Source: Natronomonas gomsonensis (GTDB lineage Archaea > Halobacteriota > Halobacteria > Halobacteriales > Haloarculaceae). From it: a stretch of DNA of 64,000 nucleotides. Position 1 is the stretch's first letter; each line of letters begins with the position of its first letter. The DNA is taken from NCBI RefSeq assembly GCF_013391635.1, contig NZ_JACAWU010000001.1, forward strand, positions 372,001 through 436,000. The letters are read 5' to 3'. Under the pieces are notes generated by a model. That model had not been told where the DNA came from. It did no database searches and saw nothing but the letters and a program-made list of their open reading frames with translations. Shown one piece after another: positions 24,505 to 34,100 of the stretch. The position numbers and the translations under genes were made by a program.

Positions 24505-25469
24505 GCAGACTCACCTCCCGACTCACCGTCAGACATCGGTAAATCACCGTCACGCGACGCCGTCCGCGCCTGCAACGCCCTGACGAACTCCGGCCGGCAC
24601 TCCGACTCCCACACCTCATCCTTCTCCGCCATCGCAGCAGTCGCGTCCTGCGCGCGATTGAACACGCGCCGCACCTCCCGCTTACTGTACAGCGGATTAA
24701 TCACCCACACATCAGCGATTCCAGCACCGAAATTCCGTGCGCCACCGAGCTGGAACTCGAACTGATCACTATGTGCGTCGAGGAACGACACGGCCTCCAA
24801 CAGCAACCCGACGAACTCCGGCTTCAACTCCCGAAGCGTCAGCAGCCACGTCCCCTCGACGTTGCCGAGGACGTCCCGGTCCGCCTGACGGAGCGGCAGC
24901 CCACCGTCTTCCTCGTTCCGCGACCGCACCTGATTCGAGAGTTGTCTGTAGTGCGCTTCCGCCTCACTGTCCAGGACATCCACCTGTCTCCGAATCGGCG
25001 AAAACGACACCGGGCGACGCAGCAACTTCCCAGGTTGCGAGCCGAACCCACCGAACAGGTCGTAGATGACACACCCGTCATCGTGGTCGTCGAGGCACGC
25101 GCCCTTCTCGTGATAACCCGAGTCGAGGTCGCGCTCGTACACGTTCGCGCGCATGTAATCCCCATCCGGCTCACCAGGATGGCACGCCGTCGCCCCGGCA
25201 ACCTGGACGACTTGCTCACAACCGTGCCGCAACCACCCCGACAAGGTGAACGGCGAGATCTGCCCCTCAATCTGATTCATCGCATCGTCCGCCTCGTACC
25301 TCTCCGCCGACGCATGATGCCGGTCCGTGACGATCCCATCACCAGGAGACAGCAGGTCGATTTCGAGCCCGACGTACACGTCCGGCAGCAACATCTCCTC
25401 CACCGACCGCGGCAGCTCCACCTCGACATCGAGATGCGAATCCACGAGCGCCGACTCACCCGCCGTCAT
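24501..25469 (-). CDS. Cas7-like RAMP protein of an HRAMP-type operon
   Basis: The 322-residue sequence has the order of motifs seen in Csm3/Cmr4-like Cas7 proteins: a ferredoxin-like N-terminus (VYVGLEIDLLSPGDGI), QISPFTLSGWLRHGCEQV, a Cys-containing segment leading to CVIYDLFGGFGSQPGKLLRR, and the Gly-rich FQLGGARNFGAGIADVWVIN near residue 240. Cas7 subunits form the backbone along a guide RNA. The Cys/His residues around 95-130 could bind zinc. There is no array in this window, so any guide must come from elsewhere. Overlaps of four bases on both sides place it firmly in the operon. Confidence 0.65.
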   Translation of the reverse strand: MTAGESALVDSHLDVEVELPRSVEEMLLPDVYVGLEIDLLSPGDGIVTDRHHASAERYEADDAMNQIEGQISPFTLSGWLRHGCEQVVQVAGATACHPGEPDGDYMRANVYERDLDSGYHEKGACLDDHDDGCVIYDLFGGFGSQPGKLLRRPVSFSPIRRQVDVLDSEAEAHYRQLSNQVRSRNEEDGGLPLRQADRDVLGNVEGTWLLTLRELKPEFVGLLLEAVSFLDAHSDQFEFQLGGARNFGAGIADVWVINPLYSKREVRRVFNRAQDATAAMAEKDEVWESECRPEFVRALQARTASRDGDLPMSDGESGGESA

Positions 25470-26008
25470 CGCTCCACATCACCCCAGAACAACCCGCGGA
25501 CCACATCATCGTCCGGACGGCTCGCACGACGCCGCGCCTCTCCCAAAGACACCTTCGCCGACGCCTCGGGCGTTTCTGGTTTCTCGACACCAGACGCAAC
25601 GTTCGCAGACAAACCACCACCACCATCTGGGATCTTCCGAACCGACTTCGTCGCCGCCGCACTCACCGCCACCACCACGGGATCCAACAGCACAGGCCAC
25701 GACGACTGCGTCGCCCCATCAGAACACCACCCTACACGGCCCTCAACCACCAATTCACGCACACCCAACGTGTACTCCTCCGGCAGCTCGTGAACTCCAT
25801 CACCGCACACCACGTAACCGACCTGAAACATCACCTCACCAGCCGGCCGGAACACGTACACAACGACTGACTCACCCTCGTAAAGAGGAGAACCGCACGC
25901 TTGACACGCCGCGGCCCCTTCCCCGAGCGAAATTTGTTTTAATTGTGATATATCTTCAATTAGCTGGTCACCGACAACCTCTTGCTTCGACGGATTTGAT
26001 TTTTCCAT
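25466..26008 (-). CDS. Small Cys-containing protein, first gene of the HRAMP-type operon
   Basis: The 180-residue protein begins MEKSNPSKQEVVGDQLIEDI. Its middle has CQACGSPLYEGESVVVYVF, a CxxC knuckle, with two further Cys in GYVVCGDGVH and GWCSDG, suggesting a zinc-binding beta domain. The C-terminal 60 residues are low-complexity. No enzyme motif. It opens the leftward operon; upstream of the ATG at 26008 lies a perfect palindrome (26038-26057) in the place where promoter elements would be. It could be a zinc-ribbon RNA- or DNA-binding accessory subunit. I know no named family for it. Confidence 0.5.
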   Translation of the reverse strand: MEKSNPSKQEVVGDQLIEDISQLKQISLGEGAAACQACGSPLYEGESVVVYVFRPAGEVMFQVGYVVCGDGVHELPEEYTLGVRELVVEGRVGWCSDGATQSSWPVLLDPVVVAVSAAATKSVRKIPDGGGGLSANVASGVEKPETPEASAKVSLGEARRRASRPDDDVVRGLFWGDVER

Positions 26009-26037
26009 GGGTTATCACGTGCAGTGTGAAACCCAGT

Positions 26038-26057
26038 CCGAGTGTCCTAGCACTCGG
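26038..26057. repeat. Perfect 7-base inverted repeat upstream of the HRAMP-type operon
   Basis: CCGAGTG and CACTCGG form perfect 7-base arms around a 6-base spacer (TCCTAG). The centre lies about 40 bases upstream of the operon's first ATG (26008), overlapping the expected promoter. Likely an operator for a dimeric regulator such as the winged-helix protein at 26205, or the stem of a small RNA. Confidence 0.5.
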
Positions 26058-26101
26058 GCGTTTTCGGCGAATCCACGCCCCTTGGGGACTGAGCCTCCAC
26101 A

Positions 26102-26187
26102 CCATCTCCTATATTGTGTAATGGTATAAGTGTTTGCCATCTCCGGCTAAGGAGATGGACGGTAACCCATCACCTACATAGGCGATG
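26102..26187. repeat. Repeated CCATCnCC elements, two of them palindromic
   Basis: The motif CCATCTCC occurs at 26102-26109 and 26137-26144. The second copy faces GGAGATGG at 26151-26158, giving perfect 8-base arms with a 6-base loop. A related element at 26167-26187 (CCATCACCTA, then TAGGCGATG) is an imperfect palindrome. All lie between the divergent HRAMP-type operon and the winged-helix gene that starts at 26205. They look like tandem operators, or structured RNA elements. Confidence 0.5.
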
Positions 26188-26204
26188 TCCACGAATCGAG
26201 TACT

Positions 26205-26438
26205 GTGCCGGGGAAAGATCGAGAGGAAGAATCTGGGAGATATACGACGAGCTACCCAGATTCTGATTTCATCGATGCCATTCAGACACTTGGTGGGATG
26301 GCAGGTACCTCGGAGATAGCTGAAACTGTCGGCTGTACCCGGCGGACAGCGTATACTCGCCTTCAAGCAATCGAATCCGAAGGTCAGGTAACCAGTAGAA
26401 AAGTCGGGAACTCTCTACTCTGGAGCGTCACCGACTGA
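26205..26438 (+). CDS. Small winged-helix transcriptional regulator
   Basis: A 77-residue protein made almost entirely of one winged helix: DSDFIDAIQTLGGMAGTSEI, then AETVGCTRRTAYTRLQAIES as the recognition helix-turn-helix, and a wing GQVTSRKVGNSLLWSV. The GTG start at 26205 follows several palindromic elements, which it probably binds. It is divergent from the HRAMP-type operon and about 160 bases upstream of the methylase on the same strand, so it could control either. No ligand domain is present. Confidence 0.7.
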   Translation: MPGKDREEESGRYTTSYPDSDFIDAIQTLGGMAGTSEIAETVGCTRRTAYTRLQAIESEGQVTSRKVGNSLLWSVTD

Positions 26439-26516
26439 ATCGCCAGTTCTCTAAGAGGCGGCCTATTCGACTCTCATCTCGGCCACAAACTCGGTAAGGC
26501 GAGAGTCTCAAATCAA

Positions 26517-26524
26517 CTTTTAAG
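26517..26524 (+). promoter_or_regulatory. TATA-like element of the type IIG-like methylase gene
   Basis: CTTTTAAG, preceded by purine-rich DNA, is a fair archaeal TATA box. Transcription would begin near 26545. That favours ATG 26595 (MTEEQTKEIRRRLDEDL) over the GTG at 26529 as the start of the methylase. Confidence 0.35.
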
Positions 26525-26594
26525 ACAGGTGACCGAGCATAGTGCTGTATGCTCATTTACCTCGAAGATAACGCCCCCTCCATATTCGATATCC

Positions 26595-29500
26595 ATGACT
26601 GAAGAACAAACCAAGGAGATTCGGCGACGATTAGACGAGGACTTGTCACTCGATGAGTTTGAACGCGATTACCGCTCCACCGGAGAGGCGGCAACCCAGT
26701 TCTTCCAAGACCTCTTCGTTCAGGTACTCAACTTCGAAGAGACGGTATCTGCCCTCGGTGACGCTACGTGGCAAGATATCGCCGTTCATGAATGGCCGAA
26801 TACAGCTCGGGCGAATGCCGCTCGGCTTTTAGCCGAATCGGGGAACTTCCGCGTTATTTACGTCGAACTGGAGAAACTGACCCGGACAGCAGAGCGGAAC
26901 GCCATCCAGAGTCTCACTCGGTCGGACAAAACGAGCGGCTGGGCTATCGATGGTTCCTTCCTGACTGTGTTCCATGCGCCAGACGAGGACGTCTGGCACC
27001 TCGTCACCCCCTACGAGGAGGGCACCGACGACATCACGACTGGTCGCCCAGTGCTGCGCAGGTACACACTAGGTGAAGGCGAGACCCACCGCACCGTTGC
27101 CAACGCGTTGTCGAATATGGATGCCAGCAAGGAACGGCTGGCAGAACGCATCGACGAGGCGTTCCGAGTCAAGCCCGTTACCGAGGATTTCTACGAGAAC
27201 TACAAGAGCGCCTTCGATACGCTCAGTAAGGAACTACGCCGGAAGGGCCTGGAGATCGAAGACGCCGACCGGTACGCACATATGACGCTCAACCGGTTGA
27301 TGTTCTTCTACTACCTCCAGAAGAAGGGCTGGATTGGTGATCGGAAGGACTTCGTCCGGTGGTTCCACGAGCAGTACGAGGAGTCCGACGAAGAGGACGT
27401 GTTCCACGAGAAGTGGCTCTCGGCACTGTTCTTCGAGGGTATGAACAGCCCGGAAGGCGGAGAGATCGACGCTGATCTCCCTTCCGACGTTGAGACCGCG
27501 ATTTCGGGACTCCCGTACATGAACGGTGGGCTCTTCCAGCCGACGGAAGAGGACGAAAGCAACACTTTCCTATCTGACTCCGCGCTGAAGTCGGTGACCG
27601 AAGAGTTCCTCGAACAATACAACTTCACCGTCACCGAGGAGAGTCCCTACGACATTGACGTCGCAGTCGATCCGGCGATGCTCGGAAAGATCTACGAGTC
27701 CCTGATTGCCGAGCAAGAACGCGGCGAAGCTGGCATCTTCTACACGCCTCGTGTTGAGGTGGACCTGATGTGCCGGATGGCACTGTACGAACAGTTCTGT
27801 GACCACGCAAACGATCTCGATGCTGAAGGGAAACAGCGGATTGTTGAGTTCATCTTCAGCGAACCACAGGACTGGGACGCAGAGAGTACCGGTGAAACAG
27901 AGCAACTGGAGAACATACTCCACGAACTTCGTATCGTTGACCCTGCCTGTGGTAGCGGTGCGTTCCTGGTGGGGATGAAGCAAGTGGTCACCGAACTGTA
28001 CCGGAAGCTCGGTACGACCCCGGATTACCACCTCAAAGAGCAGATCATAAACGAAAACCTGTACGGCGTCGATATCAAAGACTGGGCCGTCCGGGTTGCT
28101 GAGTTCCGCCTTTGGCTTTCGCTCGTTGAGGGCGAGGACCAACTTCCAGACCAGCGTCCAGTGCTGCCGAATTTCTCCTTCAAGCTCAAGGTTGGTGACA
28201 GCCTGATTCAGAAGCTCGATGGAGAATTCATTTCACTGGATACGCTCACGCGAACGCTCGATGGGGATACTGCTGGGCTCCTCACGGAACTGAAAGAGCT
28301 AAAGCGCGAACACTTCGAAGGTGAGGCTGACCGAACTCAGGAGATCGAAGAGAAGCAGGTTGAACTCCTCAAAAACCACATCGATGGCCTCATCGACAAT
28401 CTCTCTAATAATGGGTCTCAGCAAACTCTCTTCGGGGACACAAAGGACGATCAAATCGATGACGACGTCGAAGAGCGGATTGATGACCTCAAAGAGACTC
28501 GTGATGCGATTGATAAGGCCGGTGCTGCGGGGTTCTTTATGTGGGACATCGATTTCTCTGATGTAATGGTGGAGGGTGGATTCGATGTTGTCATTGGAAA
28601 TCCACCGTATGTTCAACAGGAAGACATTATTGACCAAGGGATTCATCCTGACCGTCTAAACGAGATGTCAGATAGCGAGGTGAAACAATTAAAGAAGGAG
28701 TACAAGAACGACCTAGTGAATTTTGTTGAAACTACGTTTGATCTAAAACCATATAAGAGAAGTGATATATACGTATATTTCTATTTCAAAGGTGTAGATC
28801 TTCTTCGACAAGGTGGTACCGTGTCACTTATCACTTCCAATTCATGGCTGGATAGCGGGTTCGGCAGTCGGCTACAAGAGGGGTTACTCCAACATACATC
28901 TCTTGATTATATAGTAGGCAACGTGTCCAAAACAAGCTTTGAAGAAGCGGACATAAACACATATATCACAAGTTGTACGCGGGCAGATAATGGGCTACTG
29001 AGGGGAAGTACAAACTTTGTCCGAGTTGATTATCCTTATGAGGACATCAACCTTGTCACGGATTTTGCACCCGCAATAACTAGTAATCTCACCTCCGATC
29101 AATTTGTGGTGGATGAGGAGATGTTGGAGTTTGGCAAGAATGATTCTATACGAACTATCTCTGTTCCACACGACAGCTTGTGGCGGCTTGGTGGTGGTAG
29201 TACGAGGGAGATCGTAGGTGGGAAGGATACTGACACATTCTCTATGGAGACAGGGATTAGTGTAAGCGGGGATAGCCTGCCAACCGAGGATTCCTCCGTT
29301 GATATACCCACTGGAAGTTATAGTCAGGGAAGGTGGGGTCCGTACCTAGATGCCCCAACCCTGTATTTTGAACTGTGGCGTGACCATAGTGAAGCATTTG
29401 ATCTGCTCGGAAATTATGGAGACTTTGCCAGAGGCACTACCAGTGGGGCTAATAAGTTCTTTTTTGTCCCAAGGCCCGGCGAAGATAACTCCACTTTTTC

Positions 29501-30458
29501 AGCAGATTTCGACGCATCAGAAGGGAAACTGGTACTAACTCACAAAGACAGCGGGCGCGAATTCCGTATCGAACCTGAGTTTTGGATGAGACCACTCGAT
29601 GAGATTCCCAAAAAATTCCGGGATCAATATGACTGTACATACCTCCGTGATGACGGTCAAACACTAGTCCCAGATCTTGTACTTGTAAGAAACCGGGAAA
29701 TAAAGACGAGTCCCATTGAACCAGAGCATCTTAGTCACGTTCATATAAATATTGAAAGGTCTAGAAACGAGTTGTCAGGGTTAACAGTAGAGAAGTACGT
29801 TGAATTTGGGGAAGAAGACCGGTGGGGACGGACAAACAAAGCTCTATCAGATAGGTCAACCTGCAGTGCACGCACTCCGTGGTATAAACAATCTACCCCT
29901 GAGGACCCATATATACTTCTGCTTCGTAATATTAATGCCCAATATCAATATCACTATAATCCCTGTGGTCACAAGATCTCTGACCGGTTCTACTACCAGT
30001 CAGTTAGTGGAGATCTCTCGCCAGGTTACGTTGCAGGATATCTAAATTCGACTCTAGGGTGGTTTATGGAGGAAATAATGGGTAAATCTCGGGGGAATAC
30101 ACTAGAATTTAATAAGCCAGATTATCTACAATTCCCAATATTGGTTGCGGATGATAATCTTCAGAACAGCGTTGAAGAACGATTGGAGGACCTAATGGAA
30201 CGAGATACTGGCATTATCTTTGAAGAGCTTGGGGCATACAATCCAGAAAACTTGAGTCTGGGATCGGTAAACAAGGATCGGTTTTCACTTGACAGTCTAT
30301 TTTTTGATTTCTTGAATTTAAACCAGGAGACCCGTGAGGAGATTTATCGGGACCTGATCCGATCCGCACGAGACCGATTGATGCGCCAGCCAGACGAAAA
30401 TCCCTCACTATGCGAAACAATCGCTGAACACAACCCACAGTACGATTATTCCCGCTAA
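26595..30458 (+). CDS. Type IIG-like (Eco57I-type) adenine DNA methyltransferase / restriction protein
   Basis: From ATG 26595 the protein has about 1,287 residues. The SAM-binding motif DPACGSGAFLVGM starts at residue 449 and the catalytic motif NPPY at residue 669, the order of gamma-class N6-adenine methylases of the Eco57I/type IIG kind. The N-terminal 440 residues contain AMLGKIYESLIAEQERGEAGIFYTP-like text before the methylase but no clear PD-(D/E)XK site, so nuclease activity is uncertain; PglX-like and DISARM methylases share this build. The C-terminal half (about 28,640-30,450) should recognise the target and is much more AT-rich than the front half, a sign of exchange of the specificity region. 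Its stop lies four bases from that of the convergent TBP gene. The partner is probably the PLD-SNF2 helicase at 31164. Confidence 0.8.
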   Translation: MTEEQTKEIRRRLDEDLSLDEFERDYRSTGEAATQFFQDLFVQVLNFEETVSALGDATWQDIAVHEWPNTARANAARLLAESGNFRVIYVELEKLTRTAERNAIQSLTRSDKTSGWAIDGSFLTVFHAPDEDVWHLVTPYEEGTDDITTGRPVLRRYTLGEGETHRTVANALSNMDASKERLAERIDEAFRVKPVTEDFYENYKSAFDTLSKELRRKGLEIEDADRYAHMTLNRLMFFYYLQKKGWIGDRKDFVRWFHEQYEESDEEDVFHEKWLSALFFEGMNSPEGGEIDADLPSDVETAISGLPYMNGGLFQPTEEDESNTFLSDSALKSVTEEFLEQYNFTVTEESPYDIDVAVDPAMLGKIYESLIAEQERGEAGIFYTPRVEVDLMCRMALYEQFCDHANDLDAEGKQRIVEFIFSEPQDWDAESTGETEQLENILHELRIVDPACGSGAFLVGMKQVVTELYRKLGTTPDYHLKEQIINENLYGVDIKDWAVRVAEFRLWLSLVEGEDQLPDQRPVLPNFSFKLKVGDSLIQKLDGEFISLDTLTRTLDGDTAGLLTELKELKREHFEGEADRTQEIEEKQVELLKNHIDGLIDNLSNNGSQQTLFGDTKDDQIDDDVEERIDDLKETRDAIDKAGAAGFFMWDIDFSDVMVEGGFDVVIGNPPYVQQEDIIDQGIHPDRLNEMSDSEVKQLKKEYKNDLVNFVETTFDLKPYKRSDIYVYFYFKGVDLLRQGGTVSLITSNSWLDSGFGSRLQEGLLQHTSLDYIVGNVSKTSFEEADINTYITSCTRADNGLLRGSTNFVRVDYPYEDINLVTDFAPAITSNLTSDQFVVDEEMLEFGKNDSIRTISVPHDSLWRLGGGSTREIVGGKDTDTFSMETGISVSGDSLPTEDSSVDIPTGSYSQGRWGPYLDAPTLYFELWRDHSEAFDLLGNYGDFARGTTSGANKFFFVPRPGEDNSTFSADFDASEGKLVLTHKDSGREFRIEPEFWMRPLDEIPKKFRDQYDCTYLRDDGQTLVPDLVLVRNREIKTSPIEPEHLSHVHINIERSRNELSGLTVEKYVEFGEEDRWGRTNKALSDRSTCSARTPWYKQSTPEDPYILLLRNINAQYQYHYNPCGHKISDRFYYQSVSGDLSPGYVAGYLNSTLGWFMEEIMGKSRGNTLEFNKPDYLQFPILVADDNLQNSVEERLEDLMERDTGIIFEELGAYNPENLSLGSVNKDRFSLDSLFFDFLNLNQETREEIYRDLIRSARDRLMRQPDENPSLCETIAEHNPQYDYSR

Positions 30459-30462
30459 GTGA

Positions 30463-31005
30463 TTACGCAGTATTTTCGAGGGTCTCGTCTAAGGATTGGA
30501 GTGCAGAACGGGCGACTTCTTGTTTGGCTGTGCCAACAACTAACACCTTTCCACTTGAGAAAATCAGAAGAGTTGCCTCATATTCCGGGGGTCGGTATAC
30601 AAGTCCTGGAAATTGTTCAGGCTCATACTCTGTGTACTCTAAACCAAGACGAACGGCGAGTGTTTCCAGCTCCAATCCTTGGTTCACTTCATCCATAAAA
30701 ACAGCCGTCTTCTCCTCAAAATCAACGTCACTAGTCTCAAAGCCGATATTAGCAAATAATTGGAGCAGTTGGTTCACTGTCTCGTTCAATTCTTCGTGTC
30801 CTAGAGCCCCACGGATTTGAAACGATCCAGTCCGATAAATGCTGAAGGCGGGACTATTCTCCCCAAGTTTCACGGTTACAATCCCAGGGCTTTGAAAATT
30901 TGCGTCTAGACTCTCCCCGACTTCATTCCTAAGTTCATCAACAAGAGTTTCCAAGTCTACCTCCTTGCCTAATGAGCCACTCCCCATGATACTTACAATC
31001 TTCAT
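30463..31005 (-). CDS. Divergent TATA-box-binding protein (TBP) homologue
   Basis: Starting at ATG 31005 (MKIVSIMGSGSLGKEVDLE), the 180-residue protein has the two-repeat TBP build. The second repeat is well kept: EYEPEQFPGLVYRPPEYEA and TLLIFSSGKVLVVGT match the DNA-contacting strands and the Phe residues that kink TATA DNA. The first repeat is strongly diverged: where QFPG and IFxSGK are expected it has NFQSPGIVTVKLGE and SIYRTGSFQIRG. Haloarchaea carry several TBPs that direct different promoters. This one lies between the methylase (convergent) and the PLD helicase (divergent), so it may regulate the island. A longer start at 31182 would add poorly haloarchaeal sequence. Confidence 0.75.
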   Translation of the reverse strand: MKIVSIMGSGSLGKEVDLETLVDELRNEVGESLDANFQSPGIVTVKLGENSPAFSIYRTGSFQIRGALGHEELNETVNQLLQLFANIGFETSDVDFEEKTAVFMDEVNQGLELETLAVRLGLEYTEYEPEQFPGLVYRPPEYEATLLIFSSGKVLVVGTAKQEVARSALQSLDETLENTA

Positions 31006-31163
31006 TACTCTCGAATCCGATTGGCTAAGACAAATGCTCGTCGGGCTACGGTGAAACTTTTTGAGGTGGGTAGTTCCAGTGTAGTACATGTCTCCGTCAC
31101 TCTCACACACAGTTTGTGATACTCGGCGTATAAACGGGGCCTTCTCCCAAGAAAATCTGAACC

Positions 31164-34100
31164 ATGAGTAACGACAATTCAATTGGGATCATCGACAACC
31201 GTCGCTACTCCCATCTTGACGAGGTCCTAAAGTCAGGGCTCGACAGCGAGGGTGTTGACCGGATTCGAATCGCTGTCGGATACCTCTACATGAGCGGCTT
31301 GAAGCGACTCCGCCCAGTGTTAGATGAGTTCCTCGACAATGGAGGTACACTCCAAGTTTTAATGGGGAATCCAGACCAGCAAGGGTTGGACGAACTCATA
31401 GAGGCTCACCAGAATCTCCGTCTCACCGGCACGAAATTTAAGCAGTCACAGAACGTCAAATGGAGTGAGCGGCCGGAAATTCGTGCCGAAACTGCGAACA
31501 ACTACTCGAACCAACTGCTCTACGAAAACCCCACTGCGGAGAATCAGGCTTTCTTCACGAAGCTGATCGACTGGCTGGAACAGGGACGTATCCAGCCTAA
31601 GTTGTATCTTCAGGAGCGGTTCCACGCGAAGGCGTACCTCTTCGAGAAAGACGAAGGAGACATTTTTACGCCCAAGGATGTCGGCGTCGTCGGTTCGTCG
31701 AACCTCAGCCTCAGCGGCCTCCACAGTAATACGGAACTCAACGCTCCAGTCTACAACGAGAAGGTCACCCAACTCAAGGATTGGTTCGACGATTTGTGGG
31801 ACGACGCCGTCGAATTCGACGCCGACCTCTTGGATGCGTTCGAAGACTCTTGGGTTTCAAACAACCCTGGGCACGTCTCAACGGACGACGAACCACCGGC
31901 ACTTCCAAGAGAGTCACTTCCAGACGACACGACAGAAACACTCCGAGAGGTCAGTGCGGGAACCGGGCTCCCTGCACCGTACTTGGTGTACGCGAAAATC
32001 CTGTACGAGCTCTACAAGGAGACATTAGAGACCGCCGAGGACTACCTCCAGTCATTCGACGTATATGAGGACCTCTACGAGTTCCAGCAGTGGGCGGTGA
32101 ATCGAGGCATCCGAATCGCCAACAAATACGACGGGGTTCTCGTCTCCGACGTCGTCGGGATGGGGAAGACCTTCGTCGGCCTCGGTCTACTCGAACACTT
32201 CCACGCGCGGAATCGGCTGCGTGGCAACAAGGGGAAGATGTTGATCATCTCGCCGAAGCATCTCCAGCCGATGTGGGAGCGGATGGTCAATCAGCGCTAT
32301 AATTTCAACGCGGAGGTGATCAGCTTGGGGATGGTGTCGAAGGAAGATTACCACGAGACGCTTCTGGAAGAGCACGACGACGCGTCGGTATGTCTCGTCG
32401 ACGAGGCGCACCACTTCAGGAACGACGACACGCATCGGTACAACAATCTTCAAGCGTTCCTTCCGACGGTCAATCAGACGATCCTCCTGACTGCGACGCC
32501 GTATACGAAAAGCGCGTGGGACGTGTATAATCAGATCAAGCTCTTCCACATTGAGGACCTCACGCAGATTCCAATTACACCGCCGAACCTCTATGACTTC
32601 ACGGAGATGGCGGATAACGACGAGACTGACCTCTCAAATCTCCTAAGTCACGTAATGGTCCGTCGGACTCGCCAAGACATCATCGACCAATACGGCGAAG
32701 AAGACGAGGATGGCCGGCTGTACCTCCAAATGGGTGGTGAGCGTCGGTACCTCCCGGATCGGCACTTACAGACGGTCGATTACAATCTGCATGAGACGTA
32801 TTCGACAGCGGACGGCGTCAATGATTCATTGTACGATGCGATTGTGGAGACGCTGGAGGACCTTACATTCGCCCGGTACTCGCTGGGCCAAGAAGAGTAC
32901 CTGAAGACGGGGTACGCGAATCAGGATCCGTATCAGAATCTCTCCTCAATGGGGCGGAGCATACGTGGCTTGATGAAGTCCAATCTGCTGAAACGGTTGG
33001 AGAGCAGTGTTCATGCCTTCTACACGTCGCTTACCCGGATGCTTCGGAGTTACCGGATGTTCCGGGATCTCCTTGACGAAGGAACGGTGGCTGTTGGGAG
33101 CGATGTCTCCGAACTCATCAACAGTGGTGAGCAGATCGATTATATCCTTGAGGAGATCGACGAAATGGTCGAGGATGGGGAGTACGCGGCGTACCAAACG
33201 GAAGCCTTCCATCTTGACGACCTCAAGCGCGATCTTGAGACCGACATTCAGCTCCTCTCTGATCTCCAAGCCACGTTGGAGCCGTTCCATCAGGACATCC
33301 AAGACGACTACGCGATGGATGACAAGGTCGAACAGCTCCGGGGACTCCTTGGAAATCTCCGAGTAGGAACCCATGACATTCTTCAGCGTGGTGATCGGGC
33401 TGAGAAGCTGATTGTGTTCACGCAGTTCACAGACACGGTGAAGTATCTGGAAGCGGCATTTGAGCAGTTCCAAGAGCGGGAGTTGCTTTCTGGTGACGTT
33501 CGGTTTGCCAGTGCCACCAGTGATACCTCGAACGTCGAAAAGATCATTCAGCACTTCGCCCCTGAGGCGAATGATGCGCGGGACAAAATCGAACCGAGTG
33601 ATGAGATTGACGTGTTATTTGCAACCGACGTGGCGGGAGAGGGGGTCAATCTTCAGGATGCGAATTTAGTCATCAACTACGATCTGCACTGGAATCCGCT
33701 TAAACTGATTCAGCGGATCGGTCGTGTTGACCGTCTCGGGAGTGGTCACGACCACATATATGCGCTCAACTTTCTGCCGGAGACGGAATTGGAAGAAGAG
33801 CTCGGTATCGTGGACCGGGTTGAGTCTCGGGTACAAGAGATCAGTAACGTCCTCGGTGAAGACGGGGAGATACTGAGTCCGGAGGACAACGTGAACCGGT
33901 CGTACATGGAGGATATCTACGCCGAGGAGGACATCGAAAAGGTGGAAGACGACGTGAATGAGATCATCGGGAGCGACGATCTTATTGGCCCAGCAAGTAG
34001 CCTCCAGGATCTCAAACAGAAGTATCCGGATCTGCTTAGTTGGTTGGAAGACCGCGACGGAATTCGAAGTGCAATGGAGTGGGATCGAGAGTACGACGGC

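Noticed and set aside
26038..26187. Possible short CRISPR array next to the RAMP operon
   Set aside because: The elements are palindromic and related, but there are only three, they are 30-35 bases apart, imperfect, and lack the repeat length of haloarchaeal CRISPRs. Operators are more likely.
31006..31182. Upstream extension of the TBP gene by 59 residues
   Set aside because: The extra sequence (MNCRYSWFRFSWEKAPFIRR and so on) is Arg/Ser-rich, overlaps the start of the PLD helicase gene and is absent from the TBP fold. ATG 31005 is a better start.
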